NCBI GenBank assembly: GCA_016280445.1
Contig: JAEEGS010000033.1
Location: 1 to 64,000 of the forward strand
Origin: Bacteroidaceae bacterium
GTDB lineage: Bacteria > Bacteroidota > Bacteroidia > Bacteroidales > Bacteroidaceae
Length of the DNA stretch: 64,000 nt
Reading direction: 5' to 3'
Under the pieces are notes generated by a model, which did no database searches, was not told the DNA's origin, and saw only the letters and a list, made by a program, of their open reading frames with translations. This document shows positions 1 through 8,515 of this stretch, piece after piece (the stretch's first letter is position 1; every line of letters starts with the position of its first letter). Made by a program: the position numbers and the translations under genes.

Positions 1-61
1 TCTGTCATGACTAAAACTGCATGATATAGGTATCACATATAGGTACAAGAAAAATACAATA

Positions 62-91
62 GCAGCTACAGTCGTTGGTGATTGTAGCTGC
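62..91 (-). terminator. Terminator of the nucleobase uptake operon
   Basis: A perfect 9-bp inverted repeat (GCAGCTACA / TGTAGCTGC, 12-nt loop) lies downstream of the last minus-strand gene. Read on the minus strand it is followed by a T-rich run (1-61 is A-rich on the plus strand). A 14-bp perfect palindrome, AGGTGTTAACACCT, sits at 108-121 between the gene and the hairpin. Apart from these, bases 1-202 show no gene. Confidence 0.6.
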
Positions 92-202
92 CATTGTTAT
101 AGTATATAGGTGTTAACACCTGTAGTTTATCGAATGCTTACCGATGTCCCTTCCTTTCCGCTTCGGCTTCGGCTTCATTCTTGGCCTCCCGAAAAGCTAC
201 TA

Positions 203-928
203 TCAAAACGTCCATTTCAGCGCGATGGTGGGATTGATGAATGTGTCGCGGTTGTTGTAGGTGTTGTAGATGAAGTTGTGGCAGATTTCCACCTCGGTGC
301 CGATGCTTAGGTTGGTGTTCTCCAGTCCCTTGATGCTGTTGAAGTTATACCAGAATTGCGGCTCGGAAAGGATGACGAGTTGGCCGTGGCGGTTTGTCGT
401 TTCGCCACGCCACAGGTCGATGAAGCCAGAGAAGGTGCAGGCCTTGTGGGCGAAGGTGATGCCCCACACACCTGTGAGTTGCACGCTGGCATAAGAGTTT
501 GTGTTCTCATAACTCTTGAAGAAGTGCTTGTACATCAACTGCACGGAGTAGGTCTTGGAGAAGTCAGCATTGTGTCCGTTCCATGCAGGGCCGATGAGGG
601 CTGCCTGTTGGAAACTGCCGAAGCGGTTGAGACCGCCGTCGTACTCGATGTGGGCGGCGAAGGGTGACTTCTTGCCCAGATTGAACTCGCGGGAAACTTC
701 GGTGTAGGCTCCTTCGGTGAACTTGCGACTGAAGTCCACATCGACGAAGTAGAACCATGACCCCCACTGGTCGGCTTTGAACTGCTCGATGGTCATGGTC
801 ACTTTCTGGCGACCAGTCTCCTCGTCGGGATAGATGTTGCGACCGAAGTCGTAGTGCAACTGGATGTTCTGTGCGTTGGCGCTGATGGCAGCAAAGAGTG
901 CCATCACCATAAGAATCACTTTTTTCAT
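203..928 (-). CDS. Tsx-like outer membrane channel protein (DUF5020 family)
   Basis: This 241-residue protein begins with a clear Sec signal peptide (hydrophobic core, cut near NAQ about residue 20). The rest is rich in alternating aromatic and polar residues and ends in a C-terminal Phe (KWTF), as in outer membrane beta-barrels. The body resembles the DUF5020 family, related to nucleoside-specific Tsx channels. It is the last gene of a minus-strand operon behind two nucleobase permeases, so it probably carries nucleosides or bases across the outer membrane. A short hairpin (GCCCA-gcgcg-TGGGC, 950-964) in the gap before it could tune its expression relative to the permeases. Family assignment rests on sequence feel and context; substrate is inferred. 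Confidence 0.75.
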   Translation of the reverse strand: MKKVILMVMALFAAISANAQNIQLHYDFGRNIYPDEETGRQKVTMTIEQFKADQWGSWFYFVDVDFSRKFTEGAYTEVSREFNLGKKSPFAAHIEYDGGLNRFGSFQQAALIGPAWNGHNADFSKTYSVQLMYKHFFKSYENTNSYASVQLTGVWGITFAHKACTFSGFIDLWRGETTNRHGQLVILSEPQFWYNFNSIKGLENTNLSIGTEVEICHNFIYNTYNNRDTFINPTIALKWTF

Positions 929-979
929 TGTTGGATTATTTTTAGAATCGCCCAGCGCGTGGGCTGATTAGTTGGTGAA

Positions 980-2290
980 TTATTCGATGTCGATGTCGAT
1001 GCGGTGGGGCAGGATGGCGTTGAGGATAATGCCGACGATAGCTGCCAATGCCAAGCCTGAGAAGTGGATGGAGCCGATGGCCACAGAGTCGTTGGCGCCA
1101 TACTTCACTCCGATGGCGATGACGAGGATGAGGGCGGCGATGATGATATTGCGCATCTGTACAAAGTCAATGCTTGCCTCGACCATGTTGCGGACACCCA
1201 CAGCGGATATCATGCCGTAGAGGATGAGCGATACACCGCCAATGGTGGCAGCAGGCATCAGTCCGATGAGGGCGCCAAACTTGGGACAGAAACTCAACAG
1301 GATGGCCAAGATGGCAGCCAGACGAATGACGCGCGGGTCGTACACCTTCGTGATGTTTAGTACTCCGGTATTCTCACCATAGGTGGTGTTGGCTGGCGCA
1401 CCGAAAAGGGAGGCAAGAGTAGTGGCAATACCATCGCCTGTCAGGGTACGATGCAAGCCTGGATCGACAAGGAAGAATTGGCCCACGGTGCCAGAGATGG
1501 CACACATGTCGCCAATGTGTTCCATGATGGTGGCGAAGGCGATGGGCATGATGGCGATGATGCTGGAGGTGATGAGTGTGTAGTCGGGATTGTCGAACAC
1601 TGCCAGCACGGTGTTCTGACGGACCACGGGCAGTCCTATCCATGCAGCCTCATGCAGGGCGGTGAAGTCAATCTTCCCCATACAGGCAGCCACGGTAAAG
1701 GAGGAGAACACGCCGAGCAGAATGGGCACGATGCGGATGATGCCACGCCCCCACATGTTGCTCACTATCACCACAATGATGGCCACCAGCGAGATAAGCC
1801 AGTCCTCGCTGGCGCTGCTGATGGCGGAGCCGGAGAGGCACAGACCGATGGAGATGACCATGGGGCCCGTGACAACGGGGGGAAAGTATTTGAGTACACG
1901 TTCGGAACCGAACCACTTGATAAGTCCTGCCATGAGGAAGTAGCAAAGTCCTGCACAGGCCACGCCGATGCAGGCATAGGAGAGCGAGATATTTTCGGGC
2001 AGCCCCTTCTCCATGCCGAGTTGCTTGATGGACATGTAACCACCAATAAATGCGAAAGAACTACCGAGGAAGGCTGGAACTTTCCACTTGGTAATGAAGT
2101 GGAAGATCAGGGTGCCGATGCCTGCAAAGATCAGAGTGGTAGATACGTTCAGGCCTGTGATGACTGGTACAAGAATGGTGGCACCAAACATGGCGAAGAG
2201 ATGCTGAATGCCCAGGATACCGAACTTGACGGGACCTAAAGTGCGGGCATCATAAATGCCCTGTTGAAGTTGTGGTTCCATATTTTCCAA
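980..2290 (-). CDS. uraA: Uracil/xanthine permease, NCS2 family
   Basis: This 436-residue polytopic membrane protein has the NCS2 nucleobase:cation symporter pattern: an early segment FGATILVPVITGLN, the GSSFAFIGGY segment, and the family signature region around EHIGDMCAISGTVG with the conserved Glu of UraA-like transporters, followed by GDGIATTLASLFGAPANTTYGENTGVL. About 14 membrane segments are expected. It imports uracil or a related base with protons across the inner membrane. It directly abuts the upstream permease gene (stop at 2291) and precedes the Tsx-like channel, so the three are very likely one transcript. Uracil specificity is the best guess; xanthine or uric acid transport cannot be excluded. 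Confidence 0.85.
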   Translation of the reverse strand: MENMEPQLQQGIYDARTLGPVKFGILGIQHLFAMFGATILVPVITGLNVSTTLIFAGIGTLIFHFITKWKVPAFLGSSFAFIGGYMSIKQLGMEKGLPENISLSYACIGVACAGLCYFLMAGLIKWFGSERVLKYFPPVVTGPMVISIGLCLSGSAISSASEDWLISLVAIIVVIVSNMWGRGIIRIVPILLGVFSSFTVAACMGKIDFTALHEAAWIGLPVVRQNTVLAVFDNPDYTLITSSIIAIMPIAFATIMEHIGDMCAISGTVGQFFLVDPGLHRTLTGDGIATTLASLFGAPANTTYGENTGVLNITKVYDPRVIRLAAILAILLSFCPKFGALIGLMPAATIGGVSLILYGMISAVGVRNMVEASIDFVQMRNIIIAALILVIAIGVKYGANDSVAIGSIHFSGLALAAIVGIILNAILPHRIDIDIE

Positions 2291-3592
2291 TTACATAAAG
2301 ATGTATCTCATCAAGAAAATAACTGCGAGCACTACCAGCGTGACGTTCAGATTCGCCCACTTACGGGCAATGGCATTCAGTATCACATACGAAATAATGC
2401 CCAACAGGATTCCGTCGCTGATGCTGCTCGACATGGCCATAGCAAACAATGTGATGAAGCAAGGAAGTCCCTCTTCATAAGTGTTGAAGTCAATTTGCAC
2501 CACACGCATGAACATCATCAGCCCGACAATAATCAATGCAGGAGAAGTGGCTGCTGGCGGGATGGAAAGGAAGAGTGGTGAGAAGAACAATGAAATCAGG
2601 AAACATATGGCGATGGAGAATGCTGTCAGACCCGTTCGACCGCCTTCCGTCACACCTGATGCCGATTCAACATATGTGGTTGTGGTGGATGTACCTACAC
2701 AGGCACCTGCTGTCGTTGCAATGGCATCAGCCAGCAAAGCCTTGTTGAGGCCAGTGATCTTGCCATTCTTCTGAATCAGATTCGCACTGCCCATTACGCC
2801 AATCAGAGTGCCGATGGTGCCGAACAAGTCGATGAAGAGAAACGTGATGACCATCAGTAGCATGTCGAGGGTGAAGATGTTGTGCCACTCAAATTGCATG
2901 CACAGCGATGACACATCGGGCGGCATGCCGACGATACTTTCTATGTGAGTCAGTCCCATTGGAAGACCGATGAGAGTGGTGCTCAGAATGCCAATTAGCA
3001 AGGCGCCTTTCACCTTGTAAATCAGCAGGGCTGCAGTCAGAATGATGCCGATGATGCATAGCAAGGCACTTCCTTCTTTTACCTGTCCTAGCGCAATCAG
3101 AGTCGCTTCGTTCTCTACGATGATGCCCGAGTTCTTCAGTCCCAATGAAGCGATGAACAGACCGATGCCCACCGAGATGGATGCCTTCAGTGAGATTGGT
3201 ATGGCGTTCACAATCCACGTGCGCACATGGGTCAAGCTCAAAATGATGAAGATGATGCCCTCTATGAGAACTGCTGTCAGCGCAAACTGCCACGAGTAGC
3301 CCATCGTAAGGCAAACAGTGTACACAAAGAAAGCGTTCAAGCCCATGCCTGGAGCAAGTCCGAAAGGCTGTTTGGCATAGAACGCCATGATGAGGGTTCC
3401 GAGGACTGAGGCGATAATTGTGGCGGTGAACACGGCTTTCGTGTCCATGCCTTGACTAGCTAAAGCAGAAAAGATGTTTGGATTGACGGCCAAGATGTAG
3501 GCCATCGTCAGGAATGATGTGATTCCCGCCATCACCTCCGTTTTCACTTGATGCTTCGTGGAATCGAAACCGAAAAGTTTTTGTAGCATCAT
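2291..3592 (-). CDS. Adenine/guanine/hypoxanthine permease, AzgA-type NCS2
   Basis: The 433-residue membrane protein starts MMLQKLFGFDS (either of two adjacent ATGs could be used) and carries AzgA-branch hallmarks: GITSFLTMAYILAVNPNI near the N-terminus, KQPFGLAPGMGLNAFF, and GACVGTSTTTTYVESASG, followed by GGRTGLTA. These define purine permeases of the NCS2 superfamily that bring in adenine, guanine or hypoxanthine with protons. It is the first gene of the minus-strand operon, with a TACCTTTG -7 box upstream. The pairing with a UraA-type permease suggests purine and pyrimidine salvage are induced together. Confidence 0.85.
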   Translation of the reverse strand: MMLQKLFGFDSTKHQVKTEVMAGITSFLTMAYILAVNPNIFSALASQGMDTKAVFTATIIASVLGTLIMAFYAKQPFGLAPGMGLNAFFVYTVCLTMGYSWQFALTAVLIEGIIFIILSLTHVRTWIVNAIPISLKASISVGIGLFIASLGLKNSGIIVENEATLIALGQVKEGSALLCIIGIILTAALLIYKVKGALLIGILSTTLIGLPMGLTHIESIVGMPPDVSSLCMQFEWHNIFTLDMLLMVITFLFIDLFGTIGTLIGVMGSANLIQKNGKITGLNKALLADAIATTAGACVGTSTTTTYVESASGVTEGGRTGLTAFSIAICFLISLFFSPLFLSIPPAATSPALIIVGLMMFMRVVQIDFNTYEEGLPCFITLFAMAMSSSISDGILLGIISYVILNAIARKWANLNVTLVVLAVIFLMRYIFM

Positions 3593-3633
3593 TTTGGTAA
3601 AAGTTTAGAAAAAGAATTAATCGTTTTCGACGG

Positions 3634-3641
3634 CAAAGGTA
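3634..3641 (-). promoter_or_regulatory. Bacteroidota -7 promoter box for the permease operon
   Basis: On the minus strand this reads TACCTTTG, matching TAnnTTTG, about 40 nt upstream of the AzgA-type start. No convincing -33 TTTG is visible at the expected distance. Confidence 0.55.
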
Positions 3642-3708
3642 CAACATTTTTTTTGTGTAAGAAAAGAATGAGGGAGAAATGTGGAAAAGAAAAAGGTACT
3701 GCCTCCAT

Positions 3709-3839
3709 CGTGACATTTGCAGCTCCTCCATTGTGACAATTGCAGCTCCTTCATTGTTACATTTGTAACACAGCCACTGTTACAAATGTAACACCGTAAC
3801 TGTTACAAATGTAACACAGACGCTGTTACAAATGTAACA
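3709..3839. repeat. Array of six 23-bp-period small palindromes
   Basis: Six units begin at 3709, 3732, 3755, 3778, 3801 and 3824, exactly 23 bp apart. The last four are perfect palindromes TGTTAC-(AAAT or ATTT)-GTAACA separated by 7-nt variable spacers. The first two (CGTGAC..., TGTGAC...) are decayed copies. The array lies between the divergent permease and macroglobulin-like genes. The same core with the same 23-bp period recurs at 28786-28870. Function is unknown; candidates are a multi-site operator, an RNA hairpin string, or a mobile intergenic repeat. The rest of the gap from 3593 to 4086 holds only the two promoters. Confidence 0.85.
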
Positions 3840-4003
3840 CTTTCTCTCTCGCTTTTGTGTAACATTCGCTTTCCTCTCTGCGGAAACCGGTTTGGGTCGC
3901 TGAGGGCTTGCCTTTTCCTTCCCACGTTGTTACAATTTCGTCTTTTTTTCTTTTTTTTCTCCTGGAAAACAGTCTGTTGCGCCTCTTTTGCTGTAACACA
4001 GCC

Positions 4004-4034
4004 TTGTTTTATTGCAAAATCTTTTGTACCTTTG
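4004..4034 (+). promoter_or_regulatory. Promoter for the macroglobulin-like gene pair
   Basis: TTG at 4004-4006 and TACCTTTG at 4027-4034 are separated by 20 nt, a good Bacteroidota promoter. Transcription should begin near 4040, giving a leader of about 45 nt. Confidence 0.65.
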
Positions 4035-4086
4035 CATTCGTGTTTAATCAATCCTACCTTTTACCCGGCATGAAAAAACTATGCTT

Positions 4087-6957
4087 ATGAAACGTTTGAC
4101 CATCTTGTTGCTCTTCTTGCTGAGCGTCAGCGGAATGATGAAGGCCCAGCACTTGAATCTGTCTGATTCCATCGTGACAGGGACGGAAGAGTATGTGAAC
4201 CTTGTGCGCCTGATGCAGAAGGTGTGGACTTTCAACCATGAGATTCCACAAGAGAAAGTGTATCTGCACTTTGACAACACGGGTTACTTCAAGGGGGAAA
4301 AGATGTGGTTCAAGGGGTATGTCATCCGAACGGATACGGGTAAACCCACGGATATGAGTTCTGTTTTGTATGTGGAGTTGGTCAATCCAAGTGGAGAGGT
4401 GGTTCAGAGCAGGAAGGTATTTATTGAGAAAGGTGAGGCGGTAGGTGACTTCTCACTCGACACACTCTACACGACGGGATTCTACGAAGTACGTGCCTAT
4501 ACGCGCTACATGCTGAACTGGGGCGGAACAGGCATTTACTCCCGTGTGTTCCCCATCTTCAAGCAACCTAAGCATGAGGGTGACTATTCTCGGATGGAGA
4601 TAGATAAGTTCTCTTATCGTAAGCGGCAGCCAAACTATCGCGAGGTCCCCTACGAGGTGTTAACAGAGGATAATCAGAAGAAGAATAAGAACCAGCTGAC
4701 AATGAAGAGATTGCCGCATGGAAAGGTGCATGTAAACTTCTATCCAGAGGGCGGTAATTTGGTGGAGGATTTGACATCGCGTGTTGCTTTTGCGGTGAAT
4801 GATGACGAGGGACGTATGTTCGATGTGCAGGGTGTGATTTTGGACGAGAACAAGGAATTGGTGCAGGGAACAGTGACCTACAAGGATGGACGTGGCTATT
4901 TCAGCCTTACGCCTGATGATGAACCGAAGTATCTGCAACTGACCACGGCTGACGGGAAGAAGCAAGAGTTTGAGTTGCCGGAGGCTCTGACGGAAGGGGT
5001 GGTGATGACTGTGAACGCGCTGAATGACCCTGATGTGACGGCAACGCTTTCGGCTTCGATGGCAATGCAAGACAGGCTGTTGGGTTATACGCTGATGCAC
5101 GATGGTCGCATTGTGGATTGTGACACGTTGACATGCCGTCCCGTGACGGTGCTGAAATGGGCACGAGAGGTGCTGCCTGCCGGGGTGAACCAACTGACAC
5201 TGTTTGATGCGGAGGGGCATGTGCTGGCTGAACGTTTGTTCTTCATCTGTCCGAAAGTGAATGTCGCGAATAGGGTGGAAGTGACGACACTTACGGATCA
5301 CATGGTGCCATGTGGAAAGGTGCAGCTGGATTTGCAGGCAGAGCCGAATGCCAGTTTGTCGCTGTCTGCTATGGACATGGCCACCATGACGAATGGCAAG
5401 GAGGGAAATATGCTGACATGGATGTTGCTGTCGAGCGAGGTGAAGGGCTACATTGCTCATCCTGACTATTACTTTGAGAGCGATGATAGGGAACACCGTG
5501 TTGCGGCAGATGTGCTGATGATGGTGCAGGGGTGGCGACGCTATAGGTGGCAGTTGATGGCTGGAAATGAGCGATTTAAGCGCATTCATCGTATAGAGGA
5601 TAAACTCTACATTCACGGTAAATTGATGCAGGCTAAAAGAGATGTGCCCGTGACGAATGAGAAGTTGCGTGCCTATCTGATTTGGATGAACAGAGAGGAC
5701 AAAACAGCCTCGTGGGTGTATGGCGACTGCGTGACGGACAGTGTGGGCGGTTTTGCCTTTGCCATGCCCAATGCGTGGTTTGAGTGGAACCTTCAAATTG
5801 TCGTGAGAGATGCGTATGATTTTGGTATGGACAACTCAGGCAAATATAAGGGAGCGAAGCTGGGAGTGAACGACCGCCGTCTGGAATACAGGGTGATGCT
5901 GGACAGGAATTTCTCGCCTCAGCCTCGATGGTTGTCGCCTGAAGAGACGGACACGTTAACTGGTGTCAGCCCGAATCTCTATGCCGATGTGCCAGACTCA
6001 GTGTTTGAGGCTTTGCAGGATATACAGATACGGAAACGTGCACATGTGTTGCCAGAGGTGAAAGTGAAGGCTTATCGTCGCATCTTCGAGGATGCCCGTG
6101 CGGCATGGGAGAGTGAGAGCGAGGGACAACATTGGGCAAGTATCTATTATGATGTGGACAAGGAAGTTGACCGCATCTACGACAATGGTGGTGCCATTCC
6201 TGGTTTGTATGAATGGCTGTATGAGCGCAATCCGCTTTTCCGAGCAGCGGGCAGCGACAGATTCCTGCCTACGCAGCTGAACAGCAATATCGAATCGGTA
6301 AAGATGGAAGGTGAGCAGACGTTGACGGTGAATGAGTTTGGCAATCCCTTCGAGAATCTGAATGCATATAAGGATGGCACCATCTATCAGGTGCATGCAG
6401 AGGGAACGAAGGTGAAACGCTCGAAACAAGGGGCACAAATCTATGATGATGGACTGAGTTATAAGGGAAGACCCATTATCTGGATATTGAACAATGGTTT
6501 TGCAGGCATCACCAGCACAACGAATCTGAGGATACGGGATTTGATAGTGCATCAGGCCACAATGGAAGACTTCCCTTATTTCCTGGATGAGGTGAAGTCC
6601 ATCTATCTGACGGAGAATGTCAATGCCGCTGACCGCTATATCTATAGTTCTGATTTGAAAGGAAGAAGTCCGGTGACTCTCTTTGTCTATACGCATCATC
6701 AATTCAATTGGAAGAAGAATGGATCGCGTCGAACCCATTTTCAGGCATTTGACAAGCCTGACACCTTCGAGATGGACGACTACAGCAAGTTGCCACCCAT
6801 GGAGGATTTCCGTCGTACAATATTCTGGTCACCAAACATCAAGACGGATGCCACAGGACATGCTACGGTGGAGTTTTGGAACAATTCGTCAGCCCGTCGG
6901 CTCTATATATCGGCAGAAGGGATGACGACAGAAGGAACATTTTTGACGAATGAATAG
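4087..6957 (+). CDS. Large secreted macroglobulin-like (MG2-type) protein
   Basis: I prefer the ATG at 4087, giving 956 residues with a standard signal peptide (MKRLTILLLFLLSVSG...KAQ); an in-frame ATG at 4081 adds two residues. Residues about 45-160 look like an alpha-2-macroglobulin MG2 domain: EKVYLHFDNTGYFKGEKMWF, then YVELVNPSGEVV and TTGFYEVRAYTRYM. A second Ig-like stretch starts near KVHVNFYPEGGNLVEDL. The C-terminal third has a TonB-plug-like segment (GRPIIWILNNG) and ends with TDATGHATVEFWNNSSARRL, common in secreted Bacteroidota proteins of this type. No thioester CxEQ motif was noticed. It overlaps the next gene by 8 bp and that gene is a shorter paralogue. It probably acts in the periplasm or at the outer membrane; exact role unknown. 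Confidence 0.7.
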   Translation: MKRLTILLLFLLSVSGMMKAQHLNLSDSIVTGTEEYVNLVRLMQKVWTFNHEIPQEKVYLHFDNTGYFKGEKMWFKGYVIRTDTGKPTDMSSVLYVELVNPSGEVVQSRKVFIEKGEAVGDFSLDTLYTTGFYEVRAYTRYMLNWGGTGIYSRVFPIFKQPKHEGDYSRMEIDKFSYRKRQPNYREVPYEVLTEDNQKKNKNQLTMKRLPHGKVHVNFYPEGGNLVEDLTSRVAFAVNDDEGRMFDVQGVILDENKELVQGTVTYKDGRGYFSLTPDDEPKYLQLTTADGKKQEFELPEALTEGVVMTVNALNDPDVTATLSASMAMQDRLLGYTLMHDGRIVDCDTLTCRPVTVLKWAREVLPAGVNQLTLFDAEGHVLAERLFFICPKVNVANRVEVTTLTDHMVPCGKVQLDLQAEPNASLSLSAMDMATMTNGKEGNMLTWMLLSSEVKGYIAHPDYYFESDDREHRVAADVLMMVQGWRRYRWQLMAGNERFKRIHRIEDKLYIHGKLMQAKRDVPVTNEKLRAYLIWMNREDKTASWVYGDCVTDSVGGFAFAMPNAWFEWNLQIVVRDAYDFGMDNSGKYKGAKLGVNDRRLEYRVMLDRNFSPQPRWLSPEETDTLTGVSPNLYADVPDSVFEALQDIQIRKRAHVLPEVKVKAYRRIFEDARAAWESESEGQHWASIYYDVDKEVDRIYDNGGAIPGLYEWLYERNPLFRAAGSDRFLPTQLNSNIESVKMEGEQTLTVNEFGNPFENLNAYKDGTIYQVHAEGTKVKRSKQGAQIYDDGLSYKGRPIIWILNNGFAGITSTTNLRIRDLIVHQATMEDFPYFLDEVKSIYLTENVNAADRYIYSSDLKGRSPVTLFVYTHHQFNWKKNGSRRTHFQAFDKPDTFEMDDYSKLPPMEDFRRTIFWSPNIKTDATGHATVEFWNNSSARRLYISAEGMTTEGTFLTNE

Positions 6958-8404
6958 GCGTATGCGACAAGTGTTTCTCCTCTTGATGATGTGTGTGGGT
7001 GGTTTCCTGAATATGGAAGCACAGGACTCGCTCGAACTGCAGCCATTGCTAAGGGAAATGGTAACGTTGAAATATGACAAGCCTCAAGGGTATGATTTGG
7101 GCGACACTATTCACTTTGAGGCTCTGGTGATGCGGGAAGGCAAGGAAGGAGGAACGGATTACAGCCGTGTGTTGTATGTGGAGTTGCTGAATCCACGGGC
7201 CAGTGTGACGGCAAGGAAAATACTTCGATTGGAGGATGGACGTGCCAAGGGTGCAATATGGGTGGATTCGTTGTATGGCTCAGGTTTCTATGAACTGAGG
7301 GCATACACCCGTTACATGACGAATTGGAAGGATGTGAAGTATTTCACTCGGGTGATTCCTGTCTTTGCGGTGGAAAAGACGGAACGAAAAGGGGAGGTGA
7401 AGGAGGAGAGAATCATCTGGACGCAGACAACAAGGACTGTGGATGATCGTAGTCCTGCCGCACAGAGGTTGTTGACATACTCTGATACGGTGTATTCGCT
7501 CGTTCAGCCTGTAGAGAAGAACCTGATGGTCTTCGGACACATAGAACCGAAGTGGAAACAACAAACGGAAGATGACAAACGTTTGGAAGGACGTGGGATG
7601 AAAGTGTCCATCCAACAGGGAAAGACGGTTTATGTGGGTGATGCTGAGACTGATTCGTTGGGTCGATATGCTTTGCTCTTTCCTGATGTGCAGGGGGATT
7701 GGACGTTGAGAATCCGTGAACAGAAAGGACAGCGGGTTCTGAATCGTCATTATGTAATGGTGGATTGTATATTTGCTCCAGCACCTCGGCCTTTGAGGGC
7801 GTCGGAGTTGGCTCCTGTCCTGTATGGCGTGAAGAAGTGGAAGAATGACTCGTCAAGAGAAAAGTGGATGTCACGCTTCTTGAATAGTGATGAGGCCAGC
7901 ACGAGGATGAAGAATTGGGGAGCTGTTTCTTTAGGGTTTTATGCTTATCTGGGAAAGGTGGATCGCCGCTTTGAACGTACAGTAGGTGTGGCTTCGCCCA
8001 CAATCTTGAATGTGGCGCGTGATAGTGCGTATAATAAGTATATGGATATCAACTTGATGGGATATGATTCGAACGATCCGAGAACGGTGTGTGTGGATGG
8101 TCCGAGTTTTCAAGGACGTCCTATCGTGTGGATTGTCAATGGGGCATATCGTCTGGTGACAGGACTGAAGAAGGGAATCACAGACTTTCAGGTCTTGCGT
8201 CCTACGCGACGTTCGATGCCTATCTATGTGGATGAGGTAAAAAGTGTATATATCACAGATTGCCCAGATGCATTTCATCCTTATGTGCGCTGTTCGGTGT
8301 TGGAAAAGAAGCGTCCAGTGACTGTGTTTGTGACGTTGCACGAGAACTATGTGTGGGATGATTCGGGGCTGTTCAGTCAGAGTTTTGTAGGTTTTTCAGA
8401 GTGA
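6950..8404 (+). CDS. Shorter paralogue of the macroglobulin-like protein
   Basis: This 484-residue protein has a signal peptide (RQVFLLLMMCVGGF...EAQ) and shares with its upstream neighbour both the MG2-like start (YVELLNPRASVTARKI, GSGFYELRAYTRYMTNW) and the plug-like block near the C-terminus (GRPIVWIVNGAY, YVDEVKSVYITD, RPVTVFVTLHENYVWDD). The middle of the larger protein, about 400 residues, is absent. The start overlaps the preceding stop by 8 bp, so the two are probably translated together and may form one assembly. An ATG four codons downstream (6962) is an equally good start. Function unknown. Confidence 0.65.
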   Translation: MNRRMRQVFLLLMMCVGGFLNMEAQDSLELQPLLREMVTLKYDKPQGYDLGDTIHFEALVMREGKEGGTDYSRVLYVELLNPRASVTARKILRLEDGRAKGAIWVDSLYGSGFYELRAYTRYMTNWKDVKYFTRVIPVFAVEKTERKGEVKEERIIWTQTTRTVDDRSPAAQRLLTYSDTVYSLVQPVEKNLMVFGHIEPKWKQQTEDDKRLEGRGMKVSIQQGKTVYVGDAETDSLGRYALLFPDVQGDWTLRIREQKGQRVLNRHYVMVDCIFAPAPRPLRASELAPVLYGVKKWKNDSSREKWMSRFLNSDEASTRMKNWGAVSLGFYAYLGKVDRRFERTVGVASPTILNVARDSAYNKYMDINLMGYDSNDPRTVCVDGPSFQGRPIVWIVNGAYRLVTGLKKGITDFQVLRPTRRSMPIYVDEVKSVYITDCPDAFHPYVRCSVLEKKRPVTVFVTLHENYVWDDSGLFSQSFVGFSE

Positions 8405-8451
8405 AAACGTACTTTTTTACTTACTTTTCGGTTGGTGATGCATTTTTTTCA

Positions 8452-8459
8452 TATCTTTG
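8452..8459 (+). promoter_or_regulatory. -7 promoter box for the GH105 gene
   Basis: TATCTTTG fits TAnnTTTG, with a TTGG at 8432 as a poorly spaced -33 candidate. Its position inside the longest reading frame argues that translation begins downstream at 8516. Confidence 0.55.
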
Positions 8460-8515
8460 TTCCCAGAAATGATGTGAAACTAAAAACTAAAATAACAATA
8501 GACTATTGTTTCGGT

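Noticed and set aside
3709-3839. CRISPR array
   Set aside because: Spacers are only 7 nt, repeats are 16 nt and no cas genes are near; same for 28786-28870.
4660-5796. 378-codon reading frame on the minus strand
   Set aside because: Lies opposite the macroglobulin-like gene; the translation is His/Gln-rich with no domain and no promoter.
5998-6738. 246-codon reading frame on the minus strand
   Set aside because: Shadow of the same gene; no recognisable family.
8432-8515. N-terminal extension of the GH105 protein
   Set aside because: Would need a non-ATG start, contains the -7 promoter box, and the signal peptide begins at 8516.
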